From Rhodospirillales bacterium (GTDB taxonomy: Bacteria > Pseudomonadota > Alphaproteobacteria > Rhodospirillales > Shumkoniaceae): 64,000 nucleotides of DNA. The DNA lies in NCBI GenBank assembly GCA_018432935.1, contig JAHDSF010000007.1, forward strand, positions 62,001-126,000. Reading direction: 5' to 3'. Each line of letters starts with the position of its first letter. Position 1 is the first letter of the stretch. The notes beneath the pieces were generated by a model. That model saw only the letters and a list, made by a program, of their open reading frames with translations, made no database searches and was not told the origin of the DNA. Both the position numbers and the translations under genes were made by a program. Positions 1 through 7,439 of this stretch are shown in pieces.

Positions 1-101
1 GCGCCGATTCCAGCGACCGCTTCACCGAGGCGGTACGCAAGAAGCTGTTCCGCGAGGTCGCGGGCGATGCCCCCGGAGTGGCGTGGGCCGATTCACGCTG
101 A
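1..101 (+). CDS. C-terminal end of a gene entering from the left edge
   Basis: Only the last 32 codons of this frame are inside the window, ending VAWADSR and a TGA stop at 99-101. The residues are charged and look like a genuine helical C-terminus (SDRFTEAVRKKLFREV). It overlaps the 3' end of the convergent DUF429 gene by nine bases, which is normal here. Nothing in the fragment identifies a family, so no function is assigned. Confidence 0.5.
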   Translation, partial: ADSSDRFTEAVRKKLFREVAGDAPGVAWADSR

Positions 102-857
102 AGGCATCCAGATCGCCGCCGTCTCGTCGCCGAAAGCCTCGGCCCTGCCGCGCGCGAAGCACTGCCCGACCCAGGCGCAGACGACCGCATCGAGGGTATC
201 CTCGCAGCCCTTCCACGCGGCGCGCGGCTGCCCAGGTTCGGGAAGCGCGAGCTGCTCCAGGCCCTCGATCACCTCGCCGAGCCGGCCGCGGATCAGCTGC
301 CATTCCGCCAGCAGGCGCCGGCGGCGCTCCTGGACGGGTGCGTCCGGCCAGTATCGCGCCGCGCGGGCGAGCTTGTAGGGCAGGCGCCGTGGCCGCCCGC
401 ACAGGCGCAAGAGTGCGATGTGCGGGTAGACTTCGAGGAGCGCGGGCAGCCGCGCCTGCCCCGTGGTCGCCAAGCGAAACCCGCGCTCGGCGAGCCGCGC
501 CGTGTACACAGCGGAAATCGGCCCCGGCCGCTGCGCCGTGGGGGAATGGGTACTGCAGCCGGCACTGCCGAACGCCCGCGAGACGTCGTTGTCGGCTTTG
601 CGGCGGCCGGCAAACGGCTGCACAGCCAGCGGCATGTCGACCGCCACCACATCGACCGGCGCATCCGCCAGCGCTTCGGCCGCATCCAGCAGCGGCAGCA
701 CGGGCGGGTGTTCCTGGATGGCGCGGCCGCCGAGAAAGCCCTCGTACGAGGCGGAGACGGCGAGCAGACGAGGACAGCCGCTGCGGCCGTCGAGCAGCGC
801 GACGCCGCTCGGATGTCCCATCGTCCACGCCGCATCGATCCCGAGCACCACGGCCAT
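93..857 (-). CDS. DUF429 family protein (predicted RNase H-fold nuclease)
   Basis: A 254-residue protein whose N-terminus, MAVVLGIDAAWT, has the beta-strand with the first acidic residue typical of DUF429 proteins, which are predicted to have an RNase H-like fold. Further family-like segments are DVVAVDMPLA and the C-terminal TLDAVVCAWVGQCFARG. The frame stays open upstream of 857, but that part is low-complexity and overlaps the promoter region of the next gene, so the ATG at 857 is preferred. No biochemical role is established for the family; nuclease activity is inference. Confidence 0.75.
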   Translation of the reverse strand: MAVVLGIDAAWTMGHPSGVALLDGRSGCPRLLAVSASYEGFLGGRAIQEHPPVLPLLDAAEALADAPVDVVAVDMPLAVQPFAGRRKADNDVSRAFGSAGCSTHSPTAQRPGPISAVYTARLAERGFRLATTGQARLPALLEVYPHIALLRLCGRPRRLPYKLARAARYWPDAPVQERRRRLLAEWQLIRGRLGEVIEGLEQLALPEPGQPRAAWKGCEDTLDAVVCAWVGQCFARGRAEAFGDETAAIWMPSA

Positions 858-921
858 GCCGCCGGGATTACTTGCACCGCCGCCGCTTGGCAAGACGCCC
901 CTCACCGCCCAGGTGTGGCTG

Positions 922-1368
922 ATGACTCCGCGATTGCTGCACTTCCTCGCCATCATCCTGGTCGGGTTGGCGCTGGTGCCCGCCGGGGCGCACCTGTTCG
1001 CACTGCCCAACAAGATCGCGATGTCCCAGGAGGACTACTTCACGGCCCAGGCCGTCTACCGGGGCTGGGCGCTGTTCGGGATCGTATTGATCGCGGCGCT
1101 CGTCGCCACCGTCGCCTGCGCGTTCGTCCTCGGCCGGCGGCAGCGTCCCTACGTCCTGGCGGGCCTCGCCGGGCTCCTGATTGCCGCCACGCTCGCGATC
1201 TTCTTCCTCTGGACCTTCCCCGCCAACCAGGCGACGGCCAACTGGACGGTGGTGCCGGAGAACTGGCGCGAGCTGCGCATGCAATGGGAGTTCGCGCACG
1301 CCGTCAACGCCGTACTGACGTTCGCGGCCTTCTGCGCCATCACGCTTTCGGCGCTGCGGGACCGCTAG
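922..1368 (+). CDS. Small polytopic membrane protein
   Basis: A 148-residue protein with about four hydrophobic segments: residues 6-27, 49-71, 77-99 and a C-terminal segment near 128-143. The loop between segments three and four holds a conserved-looking NWTVVPENWRELRMQWEFAH stretch, resembling DUF1772/anthrone-oxygenase-like membrane proteins. The ATG at 922 begins directly with a membrane segment; the longer upstream frame is only the shadow of the divergent DUF429 gene. The 3' end overlaps the convergent HhH gene by 29 bases. Function unknown. Confidence 0.7.
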   Translation: MTPRLLHFLAIILVGLALVPAGAHLFALPNKIAMSQEDYFTAQAVYRGWALFGIVLIAALVATVACAFVLGRRQRPYVLAGLAGLLIAATLAIFFLWTFPANQATANWTVVPENWRELRMQWEFAHAVNAVLTFAAFCAITLSALRDR

Positions 1369-2011
1369 CTTCGCGAACGGCGTCGTAGTCGTGGGCGAGC
1401 TCGGTGCGCACCAATGCCGCCATCAGCCGCGTCACATCCTCGCGGGGGACCAGGGCGGCGAGGGCGGCGGCATCGTTGGGCAGTCCCAGCCAGGCGGCCG
1501 CTTCCAGCACGCGGCGGTCGGCGAAGGGAAACAGCTCCTCCCACGCCGCCTGCGCCTCGCGGAAGAAGATGTCGACGCCGGTCTCGCCCAGACCCTTGAA
1601 CTCCCCCAGCAGCCGCCGTTCCGTGGCGGGATCGCGCCCAGCAGCACCGCGCAGCCGGCGCAGGTCGCCGCCGTAGCGGTAGGTCACCATGGCGCAGGTC
1701 TCGCCCAGCATGCGCGCCGTGCTTTCGTCATAGCGGGCATAACCGGACTGGGCGAGGACCCGCATGCGGTCCTCCCAGGTCGCGCCCGCCATCTTCTCGG
1801 GAGTCGTCCAGCCCCGCTCGAACAGAGCCTTGGCGGCAGTTCGCGCGCGCTCGTTGCTGATGCGGGCGCTGAACAACACGCACGCCACCAGCCAACGGAA
1901 CAGGTCCGACGGCGTGTTCCGCGCAATCTCGATGCCCAGTTCGCTGCAGAACGTGGTCCCGTGAAGTCGGAGGAGCGCGGCGACGATCCGCTGCCTGTTG
2001 TCCTGATCCAC
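1340..2011 (-). CDS. Endonuclease III-like HhH domain protein
   Basis: A 223-residue all-helical protein resembling the endonuclease III/HhH-GPD DNA glycosylase fold. A hairpin-like motif FKGLGETGVDIFF lies at residues 138-150. In active glycosylases the hairpin is followed by a catalytic Lys and then Asp; here the lysine position reads ETG, although D147 is present, and no 4Fe-4S cysteine cluster is visible. It may therefore bind DNA without base excision, or be a diverged enzyme. The GTG at 2011 is chosen because GGAGGAGGGG lies just upstream and the protein becomes low-complexity before it. Confidence 0.65.
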   Translation of the reverse strand: MDQDNRQRIVAALLRLHGTTFCSELGIEIARNTPSDLFRWLVACVLFSARISNERARTAAKALFERGWTTPEKMAGATWEDRMRVLAQSGYARYDESTARMLGETCAMVTYRYGGDLRRLRGAAGRDPATERRLLGEFKGLGETGVDIFFREAQAAWEELFPFADRRVLEAAAWLGLPNDAAALAALVPREDVTRLMAALVRTELAHDYDAVREASGPAAPKA

Positions 2012-2015
2012 CCGT

Positions 2016-2042
2016 CCCCTCCTCCGCCGCCTCAGGCGGAGG
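2016..2042 (-). promoter_or_regulatory. Ribosome site inside a hairpin, upstream of the HhH gene
   Basis: On the minus-strand transcript CCTCCGCC is followed six bases later by its exact complement GGCGGAGG, an eight-base stem. The second arm is the start of the GGAGGAGGGG ribosome site of the GTG-started gene at 2011, so the stem could mask part of it. Translational control is inference. Confidence 0.45.
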
Positions 2043-2158
2043 TGAGACCTGCCGCACCGAGCGTCAAGGGCGGCTCCCCTGTCGGCCGCAATTGAAGCCG
2101 GTCGCGGCAAGGCCACATGAGCGGATATCCCGCAAAACGTCCACACAGGGAGGACCCG

Positions 2159-2353
2159 ATGACGCGCAAGTACATCGACTGCCGCGAAATCCCGAGCGAC
2201 AGCAGCTGCACCGTCGCCATCGCCGCCGACAACGACGAAGAACTTCTCGAAGCGGCCGTCCAGCACGCGGTGGCGGTCCATGGCCACGAGGACACGCCGC
2301 AGTTCCGGCAGCAGATCCGGCAGGCGTTCAGGACGGGCTCGCCGCCGTCCTGA
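2159..2353 (+). CDS. DUF1059 family small protein
   Basis: A 64-residue protein beginning MTRKYIDCREIPSDS. It has the Cys-containing N-terminal strand and the EELLEAAVQHAVAVHG helix typical of DUF1059 proteins, which occur as short cytosolic proteins in many bacteria and have no settled function. The ATG at 2159 is supported by AGGGAGGA eight bases upstream; an in-frame ATG at 2117 lacks such a site. It stands alone between two minus-strand genes. Confidence 0.8.
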   Translation: MTRKYIDCREIPSDSSCTVAIAADNDEELLEAAVQHAVAVHGHEDTPQFRQQIRQAFRTGSPPS

Positions 2354-2386
2354 ACCGGTCGACGAGCGGCAGCAATCCCGACCGCG

Positions 2387-3364
2387 TCAGGGGTTTACCG
2401 GCTTCGGCAACGACAGGCCCTTGGCGGCGACTGCCTTGCGCAGGCGGTCGGGATAGTCGCTGATGATGCCGTCCACACCGGCCTCGATCAGGCGGGTCAT
2501 GTCGGCTTCCTCGTTGACCGTCCACGGGACGACGCGAAGCCCCAGAGCGTGAGCCTCGGCAAGCGCCTCCGGCGAAAGATCGCGGAATTGGGGGGACCAG
2601 ATCCTGCAGCCGGCCGCCTGCACCAGCTTCGGCACCGAGCCCCCGAAGTCGTCGACGTCGAGGCCGTCGGTCCACGGCGAGGCGCCCGCGCGGCCGCGCT
2701 GGATGGTGGCGCCGCCGCCGCGCTCCATAGTCAGGCACGAGGTCGCGATCTCGGGGGCCAGCCGCTGGACCATCCGCACCGGGCGCAGGTCGAACGACTG
2801 CACGGTCACCCGCTGCTCCAGCCCATGCCGGTGCAGGGCGGCGACCAGCCTTTCGGCGAACGCCTGCGGCGGCGCAGTGTCGTCCGGCTCCAGCGGCGAG
2901 ACCTTGATCTCGACGTTGAGCCTGACCTCGTCACCGGCGTTTCGCACCAGCTCGGCCACCTCGTCGAAGGTCGGGATGCGGGCTCCAGGCACCGGCTTCT
3001 GGTGCGGGAACCCGGCGGCGTACTTGCTCCCCGGCCGCATGGTCCCGATGTCGAACCGCTGCACCTCGGCCAGGGTCAGCGACCGCAGCAGCGGCCCCGG
3101 CGCGGCGACATAGGCCCCGCCGAGCTGCGCCAGATCGGGCGAGACGCGGCGGTCGTGGGCGACCACCAGCACGTCGTCGGCGGTCAGCCCGACGTCCAGT
3201 TCGAGGGTGGTGACGCCGATCGACATCGCGGTGGCGAAGCCGGCCAGGGTGTTTTCCGGCGCCAGCCCGCGGGCGCCGCGATGGCCCTGCAGGTCGAGCG
3301 CTGCCGCAGGAGAGGCGGCGACGACGATGGCCGCCGCAGCGGCAGCAACGCGGGTGGCCTTCAT
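2387..3364 (-). CDS. Periplasmic glycerophosphodiester phosphodiesterase
   Basis: A 325-residue GDPD-family enzyme that would hydrolyse deacylated phospholipids (glycerophosphodiesters) to glycerol 3-phosphate and an alcohol. The signal peptide ends near AAALD at residues 20-24, so export to the periplasm is expected. Catalytic motifs are visible: QGHRGARG (H28, R29), PENT (E37), ELDVG and the VAHDRR histidine, with NVEIK later and the C-terminal GVDGIISDYPDR signature. Its ATG overlaps the stop of the upstream oxidoreductase as ATGA, so the two are translationally coupled. Longer than the cytosolic UgpQ type, closer to exported GlpQ-like enzymes. Confidence 0.88.
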   Translation of the reverse strand: MKATRVAAAAAAIVVAASPAAALDLQGHRGARGLAPENTLAGFATAMSIGVTTLELDVGLTADDVLVVAHDRRVSPDLAQLGGAYVAAPGPLLRSLTLAEVQRFDIGTMRPGSKYAAGFPHQKPVPGARIPTFDEVAELVRNAGDEVRLNVEIKVSPLEPDDTAPPQAFAERLVAALHRHGLEQRVTVQSFDLRPVRMVQRLAPEIATSCLTMERGGGATIQRGRAGASPWTDGLDVDDFGGSVPKLVQAAGCRIWSPQFRDLSPEALAEAHALGLRVVPWTVNEEADMTRLIEAGVDGIISDYPDRLRKAVAAKGLSLPKPVNP

Positions 3365-4389
3365 CGCGCGTTCCCGAGCTTGGCCGCCTGGGCCTGCGCC
3401 TTGAGCGCGAGTTCCGTGACGGTGAACACGTGCTCCTGCGGCATCGACGTCTGGGTCCGGTTGCGCACGTCATTCAGCAGGTTCGGGAAGTACGGCAGAT
3501 CTACGCCCGAGCAGTCGATGTGCTCGCAACGGGTGCCGTTGACCAGGAACAGGTGATCGCCGCCCTCGCGACCGGCGATATCGACGTACTTGCGCAGCTC
3601 CATGTAGCCTTCGGTTCCGGTGATGAACAGCCGCACGTCGCCCCAGGTCGGCAGGGCGTCGGGGGTGTACCAGTCGAGCCGGATGTAGCCCTGGCCGTTC
3701 TCGTTGCGCAGGATCATCTCGCCGAAATCGTCGAGCCCGGGGTCGCCCGGGTTGGCGAAGTTCCCGACCGCGCTGTAGACGATCTCGGCCGACTTGGCGC
3801 CGCTGAAGTAGAGGAACTGGTCGATCTGGTGCGAGCCGATGTCGGCGAGGATGCCGCCGTAGCATTCGCGCTTGAAGAACCATGGCGCGCGCAGGGCGCG
3901 GTTGAGGCGGTGCGGCCCCGTCGCCACCGTCTGCACGAACTTGCCGATGGCTCCCGCCGCCATCAGCTCGGCCGCCTTGGTCACCGCCGGCACCTCGAAG
4001 CGTTCGGAGAAGTCGATCGACCAGATCCGCCCGGTTTGGCGCACGGCGGCGCGGATGCGGTCGAGCTGCTCGAGGGTCGTGCAGCCAGGCTTGTCGAGCA
4101 TGACGTCCTTGCCGTGCTCCATCGCCTCGATGGCGAGATCGGCGCGGTCGGAAGGCACGGCGGCGATCAGGAAGAGATCGATCTCGGGATCCTCGAGCAG
4201 CCGGCGCCGATCGTCGACGCGAGGCAGGTCGGGGAAGCGCCTGAGGAAGCCGGCGAGCGGCTGCGGCTCCCCTTCCGTCCACCAGCCCTTGCACCGGGCG
4301 CCGATCTGCAGGAGACCGTCCAGCATGCCGTAGATGTGGCGGTGGTCGAGCCCGACCGCGGCGACGACGATCTCTCCTTGCTTGTTCAT
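3361..4389 (-). CDS. Gfo/Idh/MocA family oxidoreductase
   Basis: A 342-residue NAD(P)-dependent oxidoreductase. The N-terminal Rossmann strand (EIVVAAVGLDHRH) is followed by the family motif DKPGCTT (the EKP position) and the C-terminal substrate domain containing the GGILADIGSHQIDQFLYF histidine motif. Such enzymes oxidise or reduce sugar or inositol hydroxyls; the substrate here cannot be read. The ATG at 4389 has AGGAGGA five bases upstream. It is the first gene of a two-gene unit with the phosphodiesterase. Confidence 0.88.
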   Translation of the reverse strand: MNKQGEIVVAAVGLDHRHIYGMLDGLLQIGARCKGWWTEGEPQPLAGFLRRFPDLPRVDDRRRLLEDPEIDLFLIAAVPSDRADLAIEAMEHGKDVMLDKPGCTTLEQLDRIRAAVRQTGRIWSIDFSERFEVPAVTKAAELMAAGAIGKFVQTVATGPHRLNRALRAPWFFKRECYGGILADIGSHQIDQFLYFSGAKSAEIVYSAVGNFANPGDPGLDDFGEMILRNENGQGYIRLDWYTPDALPTWGDVRLFITGTEGYMELRKYVDIAGREGGDHLFLVNGTRCEHIDCSGVDLPYFPNLLNDVRNRTQTSMPQEHVFTVTELALKAQAQAAKLGNAR

Positions 4390-4530
4390 GATTCCTCCTG
4401 GCGCTGTTTGGCGGGGGCTACTCTGGCACGAATGCCCTCCCAAGTTAACGGCGATTGCGCTAGAAGGCGAGGCAAGGTCCGGCCGGGGAATGGGCGACGG
4501 GCCGGCCGTCCGATTCGCAGGGAAGCAGCC

Positions 4531-5448
4531 GTGCACATTTATCTGCCGATCGCCGGACTCTCTGTCAACGTGCTGGTCGTGCTGGGGATCGGCGGCGCGG
4601 TGGGAATGCTGTCCGGGATGTTCGGGGTCGGCGGCGGCTTCCTGATGACGCCGCTCCTGATCTTCATCGGCATTCCCCCGGCGGTGGCCGTCGCCACCGG
4701 GGCCAACCAGATCCTGGCTTCGTCGGTCTCGGGTGTGATCGGCCACTGGCGGCGCGGCAACGTCGACCTGCGGATGGGAATGGCGCTGCTGGTCGGCGGC
4801 GTCGGGGGGTCGTCGGCGGGCGTATGGGTCTATTCCTACCTGCGCGGGATCGGCCAGATCGACTTGGTGATCAGCCTCTGCTACGTGGTCCTGCTGGGCA
4901 CCGTAGGCACTCTGATGCTGATCGAAAGCGCACGGACCTTCCTGCGGCGGCGGCGACACGAGCCACCGGCCAAGCGGCACGTCCACACTTGGCTGCACCG
5001 GCTGCCCTTCAAGGTGCGCTTCCGGCGCTCGTTCCTCTACGTCAGCGTGCTGCCGCCGATCGTCATCGGCTTCCTGGTCGGCGTGCTGTCGGCGGTCATG
5101 GGCGTCGGCGGCGGCTTCATCCTGGTGCCGGCCATGATCTACATCCTGGCGATGCCGACCCTGGTGGTGATCGGCACCTCGCTGTTCCAGGTGCTGTTCG
5201 TCATGGCCGATATCACCGTGCTGCAGGCGGTCACCAATCAGACGGTGGACCTGGTGCTCGCGCTGCTGTTGATGGCCAGCGGGGTGGTCGGCGCCCAGCT
5301 AGGCGCATCGGCAGGGTCTCGCATTCGCGCCGACCAGCTGCGCGGGCTGCTGGCGCTGCTGGTGCTGTCGGTGGCGGTCAAGATCGCGTTCGATCTCCTG
5401 GCGCAGCCCGTGGATCCCTTCGTCATATCGGGATTCGGCCAGGGCTGA
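4531..5448 (+). CDS. TauE/SafE family sulfite exporter-like permease
   Basis: A 305-residue inner-membrane protein with about eight hydrophobic segments in two halves. Each half carries the family's glycine-rich repeat: GMFGVGGGFLMTPLLIFIGI near residue 29 and the matching MGVGGGFILVPAMIYIL in the second half, separated by a basic cytoplasmic loop (RRRRHEPPAKRHVH). Members move sulfonates, sulfite or other organic anions. The start is a GTG at 4531 after GGGAAG; the long open frame further upstream is only the antisense of the oxidoreductase gene. It ends three bases from the convergent lipoprotein gene. Confidence 0.88.
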   Translation: MHIYLPIAGLSVNVLVVLGIGGAVGMLSGMFGVGGGFLMTPLLIFIGIPPAVAVATGANQILASSVSGVIGHWRRGNVDLRMGMALLVGGVGGSSAGVWVYSYLRGIGQIDLVISLCYVVLLGTVGTLMLIESARTFLRRRRHEPPAKRHVHTWLHRLPFKVRFRRSFLYVSVLPPIVIGFLVGVLSAVMGVGGGFILVPAMIYILAMPTLVVIGTSLFQVLFVMADITVLQAVTNQTVDLVLALLLMASGVVGAQLGASAGSRIRADQLRGLLALLVLSVAVKIAFDLLAQPVDPFVISGFGQG

Positions 5449-5451
5449 TGC

Positions 5452-5955
5452 CTAGCTCGCGCTGCACTGGAACGTGACCGTCCTGCCTCCCGCCGTGTTG
5501 GACGCCGTCGCGGCGGTATTGGCGCGCGGGTAGCCGTTGTTCAGGCAATAGGACTGGGCGCTGCGGGCGGCGTCGAGCAGTTCGCGATCGTTACGGTAGG
5601 AGTACGAAATCGTCGGCGTCACCGGCACTGCCGGGGGCACCGCTGCCACCTGGGGCCCGAGCGGGGTCGCCGGCGGCAGGGCCGCCACCGTAGCCCGCGG
5701 CAAGCATTCGAACACCACCTCGTTGGTCCCCGTGGTCGTGCCGGGGCCGATGTTCAGGGTGCGCGGCAGAGCCTGATACTGGCTGCAGTAGACCGTCGCC
5801 TTGTTGTTCGCCTCGAGCAGCTGATCGTCGTTGACGTACTGGTACGTCACCTTGGGGTTGCTGGCCTGCACCGCGACGGGCTCCTGCCGTACCGGGCCGC
5901 AGGAAGCGACCATGATGGCCACCGCGGCTGCGCCCAACAGGGCTGTTCTTGTCAT
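5452..5955 (-). CDS. Lipoprotein with a duplicated two-cysteine module
   Basis: A 167-residue lipoprotein: signal peptide with lipobox VASC (C19). The mature part is two copies of a roughly 49-residue module at residues 36-84 and 116-164, joined by a Pro/Ala/Val linker. Each copy reads Y-x-Y-x-N-D-x-x-L-L-(E/D)-A, then a cysteine and a closing F-x-C; C57/C84 and C137/C164 are both 27 residues apart, suggesting one disulfide per module. I do not recognise the family. It lies downstream of the BON lipoprotein and the secretion operon, in the same direction. Confidence 0.75.
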   Translation of the reverse strand: MTRTALLGAAAVAIMVASCGPVRQEPVAVQASNPKVTYQYVNDDQLLEANNKATVYCSQYQALPRTLNIGPGTTTGTNEVVFECLPRATVAALPPATPLGPQVAAVPPAVPVTPTISYSYRNDRELLDAARSAQSYCLNNGYPRANTAATASNTAGGRTVTFQCSAS

Positions 5956-6038
5956 GACGCACGCTCCTTCATCATCATCTCCGCTGCAAGGAAGACGTTC
6001 GCCGGGGCGGTTTTGTTCCGCCCACGGACCGAACTTCC

Positions 6039-6359
6039 CTATTGCTTGACAATGAGGTTGTTGCGCACGGACTTCACCCCGGGCACCCCTGCCGCCACCT
6101 CGCCTGCCTGCTGCTTGGCGGCAGCGCTGTCGACAAAGCCGCTGAGCTGCACCTGGTCCTTGAAGGTCTCGACGCTGATGTCGAGGGCGCTGAGCTGGGG
6201 ATCGGCCACCAGCTGGCTCTTGACCTGGGCGGTGATCGAGGCCGAATCCACGTACTGGCCGGCGCTTTCGCTGGTGCGGCTCGACGACGAACACGCCGGC
6301 AGCGTCGCCGCAGTCAGGACGGCAAACACGGTCATCCAAACAGCCGTCTTCATGATCAT
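6039..6359 (-). CDS. BON-domain lipoprotein
   Basis: A 106-residue lipoprotein with lipobox LPAC (C23) followed by a single BON domain (DSASITAQVKSQLVAD to VKSVRNNLIVKQ). BON domains bind phospholipid and are found in periplasmic or outer-membrane stress proteins such as OsmY and DolP, usually with two copies; here there is one. Two ATGs, at 6359 and 6353, are possible; CGGAG upstream allows either. Likely an outer-membrane or periplasmic maintenance factor. Confidence 0.82.
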   Translation of the reverse strand: MIMKTAVWMTVFAVLTAATLPACSSSSRTSESAGQYVDSASITAQVKSQLVADPQLSALDISVETFKDQVQLSGFVDSAAAKQQAGEVAAGVPGVKSVRNNLIVKQ

Positions 6360-6500
6360 CCATCTCCGGTGGTTTGAGTGATGGGGCACACGGGCATCCC
6401 TGCCGCGAACCAGTCGCGACGGTCCCGCCGTTCCCTTTCGCGTATAAGTGAGGGTCTGGCGCCGCCTCATCAATCGACTTGAACGGCGAGTCGCCACCTA

Positions 6501-6516
6501 GGCGGGCAAGCCCGCC
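6501..6516 (-). terminator. Hairpin downstream of gspK
   Basis: GGCGGGC and GCCCGCC form a perfect seven-base inverted repeat separated by AA, twenty bases after the gspK stop. There is no T-run, so it is a weak candidate for the end of the secretion operon transcript. Confidence 0.4.
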
Positions 6517-6536
6517 GAAAGCGATACTCACCTCGT

Positions 6537-7439
6537 TCAGGGCAATCTGCCTTGGCTCCAGGCCAGGACGGCATAGGGGCGACGAGGGTCGCGCGGCAGG
6601 TAGACGATCGCCCGACGGACGAAGACGCCGCCTTCGTCGCCGCGCGCCACCGCGGTGATCGCGAACGCATTGCGGGACGTCGGGGCGAAGAATCCCTTCA
6701 GAGCGGCCGCCGGCAACGGCGTCCCGGCGCCTCGGCGCGACTCCTCGCGCGCCGCGACGGCCGCCTCGACGAGGTCGGGGGCGATGCCGAGGGCGAGCAG
6801 CACCTCGCGCGGCGCCACCGCGGGATCGACGCCGCGGCTCCCGGAATGCACAGTCAAGAGCGGCTCCAGGCGGGCGTAGATCTGGGGCGTCACCCCGATC
6901 ACCTGCCGCAGCTCGTCCACCGTGTCGAAGGGGGCATTCTTCGCCCCGTAAGGCAGGCCGGCGCGGGCGTATTCTCGGTCCTCGGCGCCGCCGGGGGTCA
7001 CGAAGTCGTCGCCGTCCCGCCAGTCCTGAACCGCCGCCGCCAGGGCGGCTTCGGTTTGGTCGGGCAGCCGCAGAACGCTTTCGAGGAGCGCCAGCGGCGC
7101 GGCGTTGAGGTCGACCTTGCCGCCTTCGTCGGCGATCGAGACGGTGACTTCGCTCGACCCGACGCGCAGCAGGCGGGACGTGCCGTCTGTGCGCCACTCG
7201 CCGCCCCGGCCCCGCTGGGCGACCAGGGCGGCCGAGGCGCGGTGGACGGCGGCGTCGGCGGCCGCTTCGGCAACGGCGGCGGCAACCACGTTGCGGGCAA
7301 TGCGCGCCTCGGTGCGGCTGGTCGAGGCGACGCTCGCCGCGATCACCGACAAGAGCACGAATACCCACAGCACCGCGACCAGGGCGATGCCGCGCTCGCC
7401 GTCGCCGGTCCCGGGCTTCAGAACTGGAGCTTGTCCCAT
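6537..7439 (-). CDS. gspK: Type II secretion minor pseudopilin GspK
   Basis: A 300-residue GspK. The prepilin segment GERGIALVAVLWVFVLLSVI follows a basic leader, and the family-typical helical domain contains DEGGKVDLNAAP and DTVDELRQVIGVTP. GspK caps the pseudopilus tip together with GspI and GspJ. The ATG at 7439 overlaps the end of gspD by 22 bases. It is the last gene of the operon; a hairpin follows at 6501. Confidence 0.9.
   Translation of the reverse strand: MGQAPVLKPGTGDGERGIALVAVLWVFVLLSVIAASVASTSRTEARIARNVVAAAVAEAAADAAVHRASAALVAQRGRGGEWRTDGTSRLLRVGSSEVTVSIADEGGKVDLNAAPLALLESVLRLPDQTEAALAAAVQDWRDGDDFVTPGGAEDREYARAGLPYGAKNAPFDTVDELRQVIGVTPQIYARLEPLLTVHSGSRGVDPAVAPREVLLALGIAPDLVEAAVAAREESRRGAGTPLPAAALKGFFAPTSRNAFAITAVARGDEGGVFVRRAIVYLPRDPRRPYAVLAWSQGRLP

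Noticed and set aside
3430..4530. Upstream extension of the TauE/SafE gene
   Set aside because: It is antisense to the Gfo/Idh/MocA gene; membrane-protein sequence starts only at the GTG at 4531, which has its own ribosome site.
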